Shown piece after piece: positions 46,798 to 56,904 of a stretch of 64,000 bases of DNA. Numbering within the stretch: position 1 is the first letter of the stretch; the number at the start of each line of letters is the position of its first letter. The notes beneath the pieces are model-generated. The model was not told where the DNA came from and did not search any database. It worked only from the letters and a program-made list of their open reading frames with translations. Position numbers and translations under genes: made by a program. Source of the DNA: Nemertoderma westbladi (lineage: Eukaryota > Xenacoelomorpha > Nemertodermatida > Nemertodermatidae); NCBI GenBank assembly GCA_032718475.1, contig JAUCBJ010008697.1:1-64000 (forward strand). The letters run 5' to 3'.

Positions 46798-47372
46798 TTA
46801 TTACGTATCAAAACTTCACTAAATTCCGAAGTAATAACACATCCATTATTGCCGCGATCGGACCAATTAAAATTCGGATAATTAAAATCCCCTACAATAA
46901 TAGTAGGGTGTGCAACATCACATAACCAATCCATTAAACTACATGTTAAACTATTGTATCTATACAACGAGGTTCTATCCTTGTAACAAGTATCAGGTGG
47001 CCTGTATATACAGGCAAATCGCACTTTATCACCCGCGTTGCTGTCGAGAATGACGCATTCGACTTCGCTAAACTTCTCAGGAATTTGCACCTCTAAGGGT
47101 TGGAGAGACCGTTTGCAGATTAGTGCTGCTCCACCCATAGAACGGTCAGATCGATCGCAACGGAATATCTCGTAGACATCTTGATAGACACCTAGAACAG
47201 CAGAGTCTGGGGTTGGTGGGTGTAGATCAGTTTCAGTTAGTCCAATGACAGAGTATTTACAAGAAGTTAGCATAACATCAAGCTCAGATTGTTTAGCAAC
47301 ACTCCCGAGGGATTGGACATTTGTGTAGTAGCAAAGATAATCGCTTGTACAATTAGGAGTTTCATTTCTCAT
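46798..47372 (-). pseudogene. Apurinic-type (EEP) endonuclease N-terminal part of a CR1-like LINE ORF2
   Basis: The minus-strand ORF starts MRNETPNCTS and shows EEP-family motifs: CYYTNVQSLG (N), VIGLTETDL (catalytic Glu), GGAALICK, FACIYRPPD and IIVGDFNYPNFNW (D-x-N). It stops matching after EFSEVLIRNN, before the C-terminal SDH motif, where it meets the GC-rich RLE-class LINE at about 46797. After the junction the same frame continues as an artefact for about 80 codons. The 5-bp gap to ORF1 is typical of closely spaced LINE ORFs. Inactive. Confidence 0.85.
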
Positions 47373-47377
47373 TGTTC

Positions 47378-48313
47378 CTAAATATGTGATGTCTCCGTGT
47401 TCCCGTTTTCCGATTGATCAGGAGATCGACTACCAGATACATCCCCTGGGGTTTCAGATTCCTGAGAGACAGAGACGTCGGAGATTCTAGAGACCTGGGG
47501 ACTAGTTACCATTTGTACGGGAATGTTGTAATGCGCAGTTGTCCCTGATTTCCTTGGTACTGTTCTATTTCCAACAGATTTCCTAGCTGTTGGAGTTTTA
47601 CGTCGGGTTTCGACATGATGTTTGGCAGCAAGATACTCTGCCTCGTTCAACTGGACTCTAGAACTCCAATCAATTTTTCCAGTGTCCTGTCTTGTTCGGA
47701 GTGAGTAGGTTCCATCGCGCGAATCATAAACTACTGATAGCTGATGCGCAGATTGCATCGCAGATGGCGAAATCCTGGAGAGATATACGTGGGCTCGAAG
47801 AATATCTCTATGTTGCCTAGCACTGGAGGATATGTCTGGCCGAATAAAAATTCGTTTGAATTCATTGCTTGAAGATAGAGTACGACACTTAGAGAGCACC
47901 AAATCAGCTTCAGGAGAAGTCGAAAATGTCACTTCAACCAATCCCGGATTCCTCTGTATTTGGGATTTCTTGAGTCGCCGAAGATTAAAGGATTTCACTG
48001 AACTACAGTTAATATGATTTAGCACCCGGGTGAAGTACGCATTGTCAGCGTCCTTGCTGTCAGAGTCTGGCATGTTCTCAACATAGACAGTCTTTGCTAC
48101 TTCTTGGGATTGTGCGTTAGATCTCAAGGCATTTTCCACACATACTTGTATTTTCTCCTCCAGGTTATGTGCGCGCAGAGGAGTGGCCGTGGAGCTATCC
48201 TCGTTGGACTGGACTGTAACTGAGGGTTTCTTTCTCTTATTATTATTGCGAGATTGTTGTTTCTTCCAGGAGGAAGCTGCCTCAGTTGATTTCGTATTAC
48301 TGTCTTCAAGCAT
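47378..48313 (-). CDS. LINE ORF1 protein (CR1/L2-type), 311 residues
   Basis: An intact ORF directly upstream of the endonuclease ORF. Basic, Ser/Lys-rich N-terminus (about 1-40: KKQQSRNNNKRKKP); a central fold with VYVENMPDSDSKD and LRRLKKSQIQRNPGLVEVTF; then RIFIRPDISSSARQHRDILR, a segment typical of CR1/L2 ORF1 proteins, and a Ser/Thr/Pro-rich tail. Probably an RNA-binding ribonucleoprotein component. It remains open although its ORF2 is broken, so it was inserted fairly recently or is a chance survivor. Confidence 0.8.
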   Translation of the reverse strand: MLEDSNTKSTEAASSWKKQQSRNNNKRKKPSVTVQSNEDSSTATPLRAHNLEEKIQVCVENALRSNAQSQEVAKTVYVENMPDSDSKDADNAYFTRVLNHINCSSVKSFNLRRLKKSQIQRNPGLVEVTFSTSPEADLVLSKCRTLSSSNEFKRIFIRPDISSSARQHRDILRAHVYLSRISPSAMQSAHQLSVVYDSRDGTYSLRTRQDTGKIDWSSRVQLNEAEYLAAKHHVETRRKTPTARKSVGNRTVPRKSGTTAHYNIPVQMVTSPQVSRISDVSVSQESETPGDVSGSRSPDQSENGNTETSHI

Positions 48314-48539
48314 TTATATTAAATAATTAAAATTATTACAGAGATGTTCAGATGTAACGATGTCAAAATTAGCGGTACCATGTTACAGTATTAGTATTCC
48401 AATTGATATAAGATAAAGATTATACTACTTATTATATGACAAATTAATTCTTCTATACAACTCTGTAACACTCGGTAAATATGCAACCATACTTTTCTTT
48501 ACTCGATTTTCCAATCAATATTTCATTATTTATTTCATT

Positions 48540-48665
48540 CATAAGACAAAAATAAATGCTATACTATTTAAAAGGCAAAGGCTATACTACTTATAAGGAA
48601 AATGCTATACTAATTATAAGACAAATGATACGGCTACACTACTTATAAGGCAAAGACTGTGACAT
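48540..48665. repeat. Imperfect ~27-bp repeats
   Basis: Four to five decayed copies of a GCTATACTACTTATAAGGCAAA-like unit (words GCTATACT..TATAAG.CAAA), AT-rich. No function assigned. Confidence 0.6.
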
Positions 48666-48686
48666 TAAGACATTCGATTATTTATG

Positions 48687-48795
48687 GCAGCAGTTTAGTA
48701 CCATACTCTTATTTTATATGAGAGTCCATGCTGGGCTCTAACTGGATGGCACTTTCACAAGAATGCTGCGCCGGGTTCATTGTGTCAATGTCCGT
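48687..48795 (+). mobile_element. Family-A LINE fragment
   Basis: GAGAGTCCATGCTGGGCTCT, AACTG and, after a short deletion, ATGGCACTTTCACA and CGCCGGGTTCATTGTGTCAA match the post-RT region of 56905-58265. Internal fragment, dead. Confidence 0.75.
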
Positions 48796-49149
48796 CAATA
48801 AAAAGTAAATTATCTGTCTAAAATAATTCCCTATATGGGTTTTCGTGGTCGTTGACTTCAATTCTGATTTCGTGAATTTGGTACCGGTAGCGCGGTAGGC
48901 CTAGCAGTTCATTCTGTCACTCTACATGTTGGGTCTCGACTATTATGCTACTTTTTGATGCGCATCTACGTGATGCAGACTGCCCCGAGCACATGGACGC
49001 GAAACGTCGTTATCGAGGCGAATTTTATACATCATTTATGTGTGAATGCGTATTTGTGGTCAAATTGGGCTATTATTCCATGACCATTTTCAGCCAAATT
49101 TGTCAACCAGCAGGAAACTCTATAACAGCGGTTGCACCAACAGACTCAA

Positions 49150-49700
49150 TCTGTTCTAAATGATACTTTGCAGATACGTTCCTGACCATAGACTTTGTGT
49201 TTGGGAAGACACTGATCAATCTGCAGTTCTCCAGTCTGCCGCTAGGGGGCGAAATGTCAGAAACTGAAAACCTTCTTCCATTTCGTTATTAGTAATGCCT
49301 TTTAGCTGATACGTGGCAGAGGTCTACTACACCATAGACTGCGTGTTTGTGGAAAACTCTGACCAATCTGCGATTTCTCAGTCTGCCGCTAGAGGGTGAA
49401 ATGTCTCAAGTTAAATCCTTCTCCCATTTCGTTGTTTCTAATGCTTTTTTGCTTATACTTGGGAAAGGCATGCTTGACCATAGGCTGTTTGTATGGGGAG
49501 GACGCCAACCAGATATTCTGCGGATTTCCAGTCTACTGCTAGGATGCGAAATATCTGAATCTGAAAAGTAAAAACATTCTCACATTTATTTATTAAAAAT
49601 GTTTTTACGCTGATAATTGTCAGAGGTCTACTGTACTACAATCATAAGGCTGCATCTATGTGAAGGACATTGAGCAGTGTAGATATCTGAAAAGTAAAAC
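49150..49700. repeat. 146-bp diverged tandem repeat, about 3.5 copies
   Basis: Shared landmarks recur at a 146-bp spacing: CCATAGACT/CCATAGGCT at 49186, 49332 and 49478, followed in each by CAATCTGC, CAGTCTGCCGCTAG and GAAATGTC. A fourth partial copy begins near 49624. The first copy carries CTGCCGCTAGGGGGCGAAA, close to a CTCF-type core; the later copies are degraded at that site. No ORF worth calling. Confidence 0.75.
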
Positions 49701-49774
49701 AGCATCAGTCCTTGTGTGAAGTTTTGTTAAGTTAATTAATTAATTAATGTTTGGAATGGTGAATAGGCTTGTGA

Positions 49775-49814
49775 ACTAGAAAGCCGTGGCCCGAAGGGCC
49801 ACTGGCTTTCTAGT
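49775..49814. repeat. 40-nt hairpin
   Basis: ACTAGAAAGCC(G)TGGCCC-GAA-GGGCCA(CT)GGCTTTCTAGT forms a nearly complete stem with a GAA loop. It borders an AT-rich tract with TATATA palindromes (50088-50130). It may be the end of a foldback or MITE-type repeat. Confidence 0.75.
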
Positions 49815-50281
49815 ATATATTATATATTAATAATCTGACAATACCCATACCACATTATGTACAGCTTATAATAATACAGCCATTCGGCTGCTTTTCAACA
49901 TCCCTAGGATGATGGCTGATGAGAATACTCGCACGAGTATGTCACTAACTTGTAGCCAACTAATATGTCAATAAACATATATATATAGCCAACTCGGCTT
50001 ACCAACGTTTGTCCACGTCAGAGCCTGGGCTATTGAAAGCCTTGCTAAGCGCGCAAACCTGTGCAAAGTTCTGTCGTTTGTGCTATAATATATATTATAT
50101 AATATATTATATTATTATATATATATAATACGTTATTGTGTAATTATAATTATATAGAGTACATTACTTAATTATTGTACTAAGTGTTGTGAGTCTCTAT
50201 ATATAATATATGCTATCTATATGGCGAATTAAAACTTAATAATAATAATAATGTAGTTAATAGTTAACAATAGTAGATTCG

Positions 50282-51373
50282 CTAAACTCTGATCTTCATT
50301 TCTATTTTCTCCATCGGGACCAAACTCTCAGGGTTAGTGAATGTGAGCCAATAAGTTCCCTCCCAACCCTCCCTACCGTAGACGCCGTTTAGATTGGAGC
50401 GGCTGCACGACCGATACCACCAAGCCCCTCTGCGGGAGTCGGCGGCGCAGTTTCCGGACCAAGCATCGTTATCGCGATCATAGGTTGAGAACGGTTGTCC
50501 ATTGTTAACCCCACCGGGACTCCCGCGAAGTATCGAATCACCAGCTGTACCACTGTACCCAGATATTTGTAGTTTATAGTTATCAGTAGAATCACCGATA
50601 CTGAAGTAATTATACTCGGCGTACTTGTGTTCTCCTCGGGACCAAAGATCGATCCTCAGTTTCACTCCGGCTTTGGTAAGTTTGTGGATGTCGTCTAAAC
50701 CCAGAAAAAACTCGCTCTCCACCTTACCAAAGCCGGTAGTATAACTGATCCATTCGCGAAAGAATTCTTCTGATCCATCTTCCCGCCTCTGTATGACAAT
50801 CCACGGACCTCCAGGGACTGAGTTGTCGCATCTAATGACCCCATTTAGTCCATTAGTATGGCTGACGAAGGTGATGGAACCTACTTCGGTATTTAAACAA
50901 ACCAACACGAGATGAAGCTGCAACAACATTTCCTCTAACTCGTCATTTCTTTCCTTTAGATCCCCAATACTTTCCATGACATGATTATTTTGTATTGTAA
51001 TCTGGTCTTTTATTTCTTTATTATGATTATTTTGTATTGTAATCTGGTCTTTTATTTCTTTATTATGATTATTTTGAATTGTAATCTGGTCTTTTATTTC
51101 TTTATTGTTCTTGTTAGACATCATAACGAACAATGTTGATAGTGCCGCTGTTACTAACAACACTACCAAGATCCCTCCAACAACCCCGACCCACCATCTC
51201 CTAACTGAAACAACTCGTCTCTTAGTAACTGATTTATTGTCACCTTCACTATTCTGTGACGGATTAGCAGGAATCACGTTCTCTGGAATAACTTCATAGA
51301 CACCTTCCGTCGTCCCTGGAAATTCTTCCAGTCGGATTTCTGAATTAATATAACCACCGCCTTGTTGATCCAT
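50282..51373 (-). CDS. Type II membrane fibrinogen-related protein (363 residues, single exon)
   Basis: A cytosolic N-terminus of about 60 residues (with YEVI) ends in the basic KRRVVSVRR. A single membrane span follows (about 63-87, GVVGGILVVLLVTAALSTLF), then three identical 14-residue repeats NKEIKDQITIQNNH forming a coiled-coil stalk (about 91-131), then a fibrinogen C-terminal domain (about 165-363). That domain shows RCDNSVPGGPWIVIQRREDG, EFFLGLDDIHKLT, the calcium-type loop DRDNDAWSGNCA and AWWYRSCSRSNLNGVYG, with the two C-terminal cysteines conserved. The domain begins later than usual and lacks part of the first subdomain. Likely a surface lectin or immune recognition protein that oligomerises through its stalk. 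There is no signal peptide; the span acts as an anchor. A truncated relative lies 1.6 kb upstream on the same strand. Confidence 0.88.
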   Translation of the reverse strand: MDQQGGGYINSEIRLEEFPGTTEGVYEVIPENVIPANPSQNSEGDNKSVTKRRVVSVRRWWVGVVGGILVVLLVTAALSTLFVMMSNKNNKEIKDQITIQNNHNKEIKDQITIQNNHNKEIKDQITIQNNHVMESIGDLKERNDELEEMLLQLHLVLVCLNTEVGSITFVSHTNGLNGVIRCDNSVPGGPWIVIQRREDGSEEFFREWISYTTGFGKVESEFFLGLDDIHKLTKAGVKLRIDLWSRGEHKYAEYNYFSIGDSTDNYKLQISGYSGTAGDSILRGSPGGVNNGQPFSTYDRDNDAWSGNCAADSRRGAWWYRSCSRSNLNGVYGREGWEGTYWLTFTNPESLVPMEKIEMKIRV

Positions 51374-52124
51374 GTTGTAGATGAGTTAATGATTGATTGA
51401 TCAGATAGTACAATGGCAAAGTTATAGCTTAAACTAGTCGACTTTAATAATCTTGATTTAAAAAAACTAATAAATGTTTCGATAGTTTTATGAATTATAA
51501 TAATTTGTATTCTAACTTTACAATAATTAGTAATAAATTACAACTTGTTCGTTAACTGTATGACCAAAATATGAAGGATTATTGTTTTGTTGACTAAGTA
51601 ACCACCGCCAAACCGCTGACCTAATCCTTCAGTTTTCTAAGCCTTTCATATAATACAGTTAAATATTGGCAGAAATTATATTTAATACCAATGGAGGTGA
51701 ATTACATTATTTTACTGGGGCCAACAAACGTATACCATTACTATAGAATTGATCCCTACTATAAAGTTATAACTAACTACTAACTAACATACGAGAGGGA
51801 ATTCACAATAATGTTACTGGAGCCAAGAACTTGCCCATCTTTGTAAATACTTTTCTAATTCTTAGTAGGTGAACAAACATTGTTAATGGATAAACTAGCG
51901 GCCCCAATAATACGTGATATAAACGAATTAATATAACAAAAATGTTAGTGGTTCATATAGGAAGGAAATAAAATTAATGTCGATTTATCAATGAAAAATT
52001 TAGAAAAGTTACAATATATGTCGATATTCAATTGCCTGAGTTTCAGCAGCATGTTTCTAATTATTTGCCAATAAATAATAAATAACACAAGCGAACAAAT
52101 ATTATTACTAGCTGGAATATCCGA

Positions 52125-52345
52125 AACTTTTACCGAAACGCAACTTTTTACCGAAACGCAACTTTTTACCGAAACGCATCTTTTTTCCCGAATCGCGACT
52201 GTTGCCGAAACGGAACTTTTTAGCCGAATCGCGACTTTTTTTGCCGAAACGCATCCCATCCTTTTTGCAGAAACGCAACTTTTTGCCGAATCGCGACTGT
52301 TGCCGAAACGCGACAGTTGCCGAAACGCGAAGTAACCTTTCGGCA
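52125..52345. repeat. Short GCCGAAACGCAACTTTTT repeats
   Basis: About ten imperfect 17-20-bp copies of CCGAAACGCAACTTTTTA with a second version CCGAATCGCGACTGTTG. They lie between the two fibrinogen-related copies. The 143-codon minus-strand ORF across them (51945-52376) is a by-product. Confidence 0.8.
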
Positions 52346-52976
52346 ACTGAGCAACTTTGGATTGTAGAAACTCCACGAATTGTTCTTATCTGAGCGAATA
52401 GGTCAATTCTATCATGGACACAAGCTGTATTAACTTGTCTTTACGTACCACATCTGAATTATGATTAACTTTCCTTATAGTGTATTTCTATCGTCCCTGG
52501 AAGTTCTACTCATGTGAAATAGTTGGGGATTAGTATGTACATCAGGTCTACCCGCAGATGTTCAAACATTGTGCCAAATCATCTCGAAACGGATGGACAT
52601 ATTCGTTCCATCCTGGTGGTATAATGGGATACTGTCTATCGGTAGTTTTATTAGATTAGTGGCTTCGTACAAAGCTAATGGTACAGTATAACCATCAATA
52701 AAACTTATTAATTTCAATCCAGTTAAAGTTTTAGTTTATCTTATTACATAAATTCAGATGTGGATTTCAGTTGTTGCTTATATATCATACAATATATCTT
52801 GACTTCTTTCTGAACGGCTTCATGTACTGCTGTAGATAAATAGATTTTGTGGAATCAGAATATCTGATGATATTATAATCATAAATTGGTTTGAATCTTG
52901 AAATTTTTGATTTTTTACACACTTGATATTTTCTCAAGTGTGTATTGAATACACCATGTCCTGGAATATAGTGTCG

Positions 52977-53381
52977 TTATTCAGATACCTGCCCCCCCCC
53001 CCCTTTTATCTGGTCTTTTATTTCTTTATTATGATTATTTTGAATTGTAATCTGGTCTTTTAATTCTTTATTATAATTATTTTGAATTGTAATCTGGTCT
53101 TTTAATTCTTTATTGTTCTTGTTAGACATCATAACAAACAATGTTGATAGTGCCGCTGTTACTAACAACACTACCAAGATCCCACCAACAACCCAAACCC
53201 ACGATCTCCTAACTGAAACAACTCGTCTCTCAGTAACGGCGTTATTGCGTGCTATAACATTCTGTGACGTATGTTGTGGAATCGCGTTATCCGATATGAC
53301 GTCATAGGCACCTTCCGGTGATCCTGCTGGAATTTCCTCCATGCTAATTTCTGTATCGCTATATATTCCATGATGAGCCAT
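52977..53381 (-). pseudogene. Truncated duplicate of the fibrinogen-related membrane gene
   Basis: A 134-codon ORF with the same plan as the N-terminal third of the gene at 50282-51373: acidic start with YDVI, TERRVVSVRR, an almost identical membrane span, and 14-residue stalk repeats (NKELKDQITIQNNY and NKEIKDQI). It then runs into a poly-C tract (about 52990-53003) and stops. The fibrinogen domain is absent and not found downstream. The cytosolic region has diverged more than the span and stalk. It may be a broken duplicate, or an assembly artefact at the homopolymer. A short membrane-anchored product without a head remains possible. Confidence 0.8.
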
Positions 53382-53734
53382 GTTCAGTTAATTGATGTTT
53401 TGGATAACAAAGCTACTAGTAAAGTTTGTTGTTGGTATAAAGTTTATTGCTTTATGAGATTTCGGTTAATTTCGAGAATTTTTAGGGGGTTAAATATAAT
53501 TTCATATGTAAAACATTTATTTCGCTTTTTTTTTATTGTTACGCTATTTATTTTAGCATCCCCTTCGATCGTGCATCCAATCTATGTAAGTTAGTGTATT
53601 TCTACCGTACACATTATTACAGTAACACAACGTAACTAGGTAGTCTCTATACATTATGTAAATACAATAACAACAACAAACAATGTATATAGGTTGTTAC
53701 GGTATATGGCGCTGTACACATTATTAGCCATTAT

Positions 53735-53830
53735 ACAGTATAATATATTGGTTCATTATACAGTATAATATATTAGTCCATTATACTGTACGCAATATTA
53801 GTCCGTTATGCAATATAATTATTTAGATAA
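53735..53830. repeat. Imperfect 30-bp repeats
   Basis: Three to four copies of a CATTATACAGTATAATATATTRGT-like unit, itself partly palindromic (TATACAGTATA). Confidence 0.65.
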
Positions 53831-55970
53831 GGCATAATAGCGCAGTGACATTTTGATAAGGAAATTGAAACGCCCATAAATTTTGAATTCATCCATTTTG
53901 TATAGTATGTAGCCCTACCTATGTAATTTTGTATTAGGATATAAGTAGATAGTTCCAGGGTAGCAAGTTCAGTTGGACCCTGGATTTTGAGCTTGCTGTT
54001 ATTAGTCTTGATGGGCTAGCTATCACGGGTTCGATTTTCTATAATTGCGCTAAATTAACGTTTGTACATCATGTTATTAGTACCGCTAAATTAAGCATCG
54101 GCAAAATTACCTTATATGGTGACGTTTAGGGGGGTTAGGGCTACAATCCGGCTTTCTTATTGGACTAACTGCTTCCAGGTTGGTCTAATGCTAGCGCGGA
54201 TTGGAGAGCCAATGAGAGAGCGATTGCATCACCCCACTCGGATCACCTATAAATTGGCTGTTTGCCGGTAGAGCTGTACCTATATCATCCTGCCTACTGT
54301 ACCCCTACAACACCAACCCCAATTTTATTCTGTGTTAAGTATTAGGAGTACAATTTTGTGCGTATTTTCTGCATTTCTACCTTTTGATCAATTTTCTTGG
54401 AATGATTCGTTAGTGTTATTATTCTTAACTGTGTTTCTCAATCAATCCCAATGATTACTGCTAATTACAACCGGAACTATGATTTCTACCTCTTTCGTTA
54501 ATGGTTCTATGTAATTCATTTCGACGCAATAATCCTACGGGATTTCTGAGACTGTCAGACTTGTGATTTGCATGCGCCGCTACGGTAGCTATTCAATAAA
54601 TGGAGGGCTAAGGTGCCAGTAAGCGGTGGGCGCATCGGGGGGTTAGCGACGAAGGGAGTGCGGAGGATTCAAAGGCGGGCAACGCTGGCGGGGGGTCAAC
54701 GTTGTGGTCGGGCAACTTGGACTGTAGGTAGAGACCGCTCGCTGGTACGGTAATTAGGGGGCTGATGATCCAGGTCTTGTCTCTATTTAGTATTAGGGGG
54801 GCAGGAATTGGGTTAGTTAGGAAGCCTAGATGTACCTGGGAGGGGCCTGCATACCTTACAGTAAGTTGCGAATTAGTCAATTGCGAATTATTATGTTGCG
54901 AATTATATAATTGCAGATTGTATAATTGCAAGTTGTGCTATTGTGATCTGTGATTGCTGATGCTGATTGGTGTGTCACTGAAGTGTGCCTATGATTACGA
55001 ATGCTTAGGTAGGCGCCCCTTTCTCTTTGATTGATTTCTATTTCTTAGTTACAACAAATAATTACTGATTAGGTCAAAGTAATACGGCATTTTAGGCTAT
55101 TACTAGCGAAACCTGTTGCGTAATAAATTTGAATTACGCATTCTGGAACTCTTAGTAATTAGTACGCTGTTATATATTTGTGACTGTAATTGATTAGTAA
55201 AATTAAGAATTAGTACGCAGCATAGCGGAGAGTAGCTAAGGTAATAATTTAGAGTACTGTAAACTATTCACGCTGAGCGGTTATTTGCATTAGCGGGCAA
55301 TATCGCAGTAGTCAGTACGCAAGACACTAGTAGATTGCTGGCCTAAAGCCAGCTGCAGGCAAGTTTAGACCCAGAGCGGTACTACCCACGTAGAGACAAA
55401 ATACTGTACCAATTTTGATTATTTTAAATATTCTCGCATTCATACATTCCGTTAGGGAACCCCCAGTATTCGCGATTAGAAAAGACGTAGGCATTATCGT
55501 ATTTCAATAGTAAAATTAGGCGTAAGAATATACTCTGAGTGCAAAGCCTCTCGCACTCGTCTTAAGTAAGCTTAGGGAGCCGACTCGGGTTTATTGTTTT
55601 GGTTATTCCCGCGTGGCTCATAGATTCGAACAGTTAGCTCTCTGTCGAGCGATCGGTAGAGAAAGGAACAAGCGATTTTGCAGGAGCCGTGTAAATTTAG
55701 TAAAATATATTAGCGGACGGCAGATTAGCGCCATCCAATGGTAAGTAGCGGTTTTGTATTTAGCAGCCTTTACATTTTAGTAATAGCACGCTCCTGATCC
55801 CCTTTACTTAACAGTAGAGCAGTCTTTGTGTCTTATTGGTTAGGCGAGAACTCATTAGGTTGGCAGAGAAGTATACGGGTATTTGTCTGTTCAACAGTTC
55901 TGCTGTCAGTATAGGGGTCGCGCCAGATTAACATAGGTATTGTAGGGCGAGCCACAAAGTAATAAGAACC
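53831..55970. other. Non-coding stretch, possibly LTR/leader sequence
   Basis: No supported ORF. The plus strand has a promoter-like arrangement: CCAAT at 54209-54213 with an inverted ATTGG at 54199-54203, and TATAAAT at 54248-54254. The preceding motif order resembles the LTR of element 1, and the following long ORF-free sequence resembles its leader. It may be an LTR and leader of another element, but I found no second copy to define ends. Confidence 0.35.
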
Positions 55971-56231
55971 TTAGCGTAGGGGTACCATTAATTGACTGTC
56001 TGAGAGTTCACGGTACTCTCTCTGTATTGGATCCGGCGATCTGGATATCTGGATCGCAGCTGAACGCCCAGCTGATCGGATCTGGACTTCTGTGGGTTCG
56101 GGGGTCGTTTCCAAGACGGACAGCTGTTCGCGAGTCAGTCTCAACTTCTCCGGAACGAGTTTACCTTCTACAGCCAGTCGCGCCTTCATGGATGCGTAGT
56201 GGTGGTAAACCTCGAGCTGTGATTGGTTCAA
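55971..56231 (-). CDS. Small ORF downstream of the accessory gene, uncertain
   Basis: 86 codons, starting MNQSQLEVYHHYASMKARLA and polar/helical throughout (LTREQLSVLETTPEP). It lies 75 bp beyond the accessory ORF on the same strand. No recognisable domain; it could be part of the same element or chance. Confidence 0.25.
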   Translation of the reverse strand: MNQSQLEVYHHYASMKARLAVEGKLVPEKLRLTREQLSVLETTPEPTEVQIRSAGRSAAIQISRSPDPIQREYRELSDSQLMVPLR

Positions 56232-56306
56232 GCGATCGTGTAGGGATAGTGCTACTGCATGGCTGCGTTGGTTGTCTCGGCTCTTGACTACTACTTGACT
56301 TGGTTG

Positions 56307-56855
56307 CTAAATCGAAGCTACATGGGAAGTTCCGCCATAATTTGGAGGCAGGTCATTTGACTCTAAATCCGGGTCATAAGTTTGTAGACGATTGATGGTC
56401 TCCCTTACCCCATACATATAAGCGGTTTCTATCAAATCACCATAACTAAAAGGCAAGGAAGGTGGCCGAAACAACCTTTTAGGTAAAGGAAAGAATCCCA
56501 TAGCCATCTGGTCCCCCTGACTCGTTGCATCCAATCTTCTCATAGTGTATGGATTTGAGTTCGCGTGTGTTTCAAAATACACCAGATTTGTAATCTGTTC
56601 AGAGCTAGTATTAGCACATTTGGGAGAACATCTAGATGTTGCGCCAGGTCCCCATACTCGACAAATACTGCATATCTCTACCAGCTGTGTACATGCCATA
56701 ATATAATGGCCATCAATATTGCAGTATGGACAGTATACAGGTATTCTTCTGGTGAAACACTTCCCTGATGGAAGCTTGGAAATAGATATATTTTTAGATT
56801 CAGGACAGTCTGATCTGCCACAACGAGTGCATCCAGACATTTCTACCACATTCAT
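56307..56855 (-). CDS. Cysteine-rich accessory protein of BEL/Pao element 2 (C-terminal part)
   Basis: A 182-codon minus-strand ORF. The zinc-binding-like module has CTRCGRSDC, CPYCNIDGHYIMAC and CSICRVWG...SRCSPKC. It aligns in order and spacing with the accessory module of element 1 (about 13236-13475): a first CxxC, then YCxYC, then x-Q-x4-CxxC, then a last Cys. After it, QITNLVYFETHANSNPY, GFFPLPKRLF, GDLIETAYMYGVRETINRLQ and LPPNYGG parallel segments of element 1 in the same order. The upstream half is displaced by the LINE at 56905-58265; upstream sequence that could belong to it is at 58259-58820. It sits downstream of an integrase on the same strand, in the position of an env or other accessory gene. 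Function unknown. Confidence 0.65.
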   Translation of the reverse strand: MNVVEMSGCTRCGRSDCPESKNISISKLPSGKCFTRRIPVYCPYCNIDGHYIMACTQLVEICSICRVWGPGATSRCSPKCANTSSEQITNLVYFETHANSNPYTMRRLDATSQGDQMAMGFFPLPKRLFRPPSLPFSYGDLIETAYMYGVRETINRLQTYDPDLESNDLPPNYGGTSHVASI

Positions 56856-56904
56856 AAGATATATATCTTCTGTTTCTCATTAGCGACTATTGAAGAGTTA
56901 GTGA

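Noticed and set aside
44082-48313. A genuine dual-endonuclease (Dualen-type) LINE
   Set aside because: The apurinic-type domain lacks its C-terminal SDH motif and composition changes sharply at 46797; kept only as an alternative.
51945-52376. 143-codon minus-strand ORF with repeated CVSVKS
   Set aside because: Generated by the 17-20-bp GCCGAAACG repeats.
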